This document shows, piece after piece, positions 63,910 to 64,000 of a stretch of 64,000 nucleotides of DNA. The first letter of the stretch is position 1, and each line of letters starts with the position of its first letter. A model generated the notes under the pieces. That model was given only the letters and a program-made list of their open reading frames with translations. It had not been told where the DNA came from and searched no databases. The stretch is from Cyanobacteria bacterium UBA5018 (GTDB lineage Bacteria > Cyanobacteriota > Cyanobacteriia > PCC-6307 > Cyanobiaceae), in NCBI GenBank assembly GCA_002396505.1, contig DGYA01000124.1, positions 8,527 through 72,526 on the forward strand, written 5' to 3'. The translations under genes and the position numbers were made by a program.

Positions 63910-64000
63910 ATTGCCGCATTTGCAGCCAGTTACTGCCCCATATTTTCAGCCAGTTACTGCCCCATAGGATCAGACCGGCATTGCCATAGGTTCTCGGTGG

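Overview
The window comes from a high-GC unicellular cyanobacterium of the Synechococcus/Cyanobium type. Evidence for this is a phycobilisome rod-core linker (CpcG) beside a CpcS-type phycobiliprotein lyase, the cyanobacterial suf operon with a ferredoxin-thioredoxin reductase gene and a divergent SufR repressor, and many families restricted to cyanobacteria (DUF2887/DUF4351, DUF4912, DUF2973, DUF2834, DUF1400, the GRRM RiPP set). The genus is an inference. I saw no rRNA, tRNA or CRISPR array.

Layout. 0-9.4 kb: the start of smc, a small membrane-protein pair, a tandemly duplicated DUF2887-DUF4351 gene, a formylglycine-generating-enzyme-fold protein with a variable-looking C-terminus, an osmoprotectant permease/binding-protein fusion, a methyltransferase and a secreted glycine-rich protein. 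9.4-16.8 kb: sufS-sufD-sufC-sufB-ftrC on the minus strand with sufR divergent. 16.8-21.1 kb: a DMT exporter, cpcS, cpcG and a DUF4912 protein. 21.8-28.3 kb: a phospholipase D-like lipoprotein, the grrP-grrA-grrM cluster (a cyclophane RiPP precursor, its radical SAM maturase and an orphan binding protein) and a flavoprotein. 28.7-41 kb: phosphoglucomutase, an RND efflux pump with two adaptors, a RarA-like ATPase and a DUF1400 protein. 41-49.1 kb: bacterioferritin comigratory protein, coaX, cysH, a type II NADH dehydrogenase, a HAD protein, hflX, a 1-Cys peroxiredoxin and anmK. 49.2-64 kb: an ABC-F protein, small cyanobacterial proteins, an HtrA protease, hrpB, a sucrose-phosphate-phosphatase-like HAD, xseA-xseB and a YihY/BrkB membrane protein.

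The most unusual large-scale property is that nearly every gap between genes, and several gene ends or interdomain linkers, holds its own short degenerate tandem repeat. Units run from 13 to about 40 bp, and each array has a different sequence. Many start at a stop codon or end at a start codon. Arrays even split the suf operon and run in frame through proteins. A second dispersed element is a small MITE-like repeat near 7.1 and 36.4 kb, with single-end relics elsewhere.

The best candidate for an active diversification system is the C-terminus of the gene at 3210-4184, which looks like the variable region of a diversity-generating retroelement target. No reverse transcriptase or template repeat is visible in this window.
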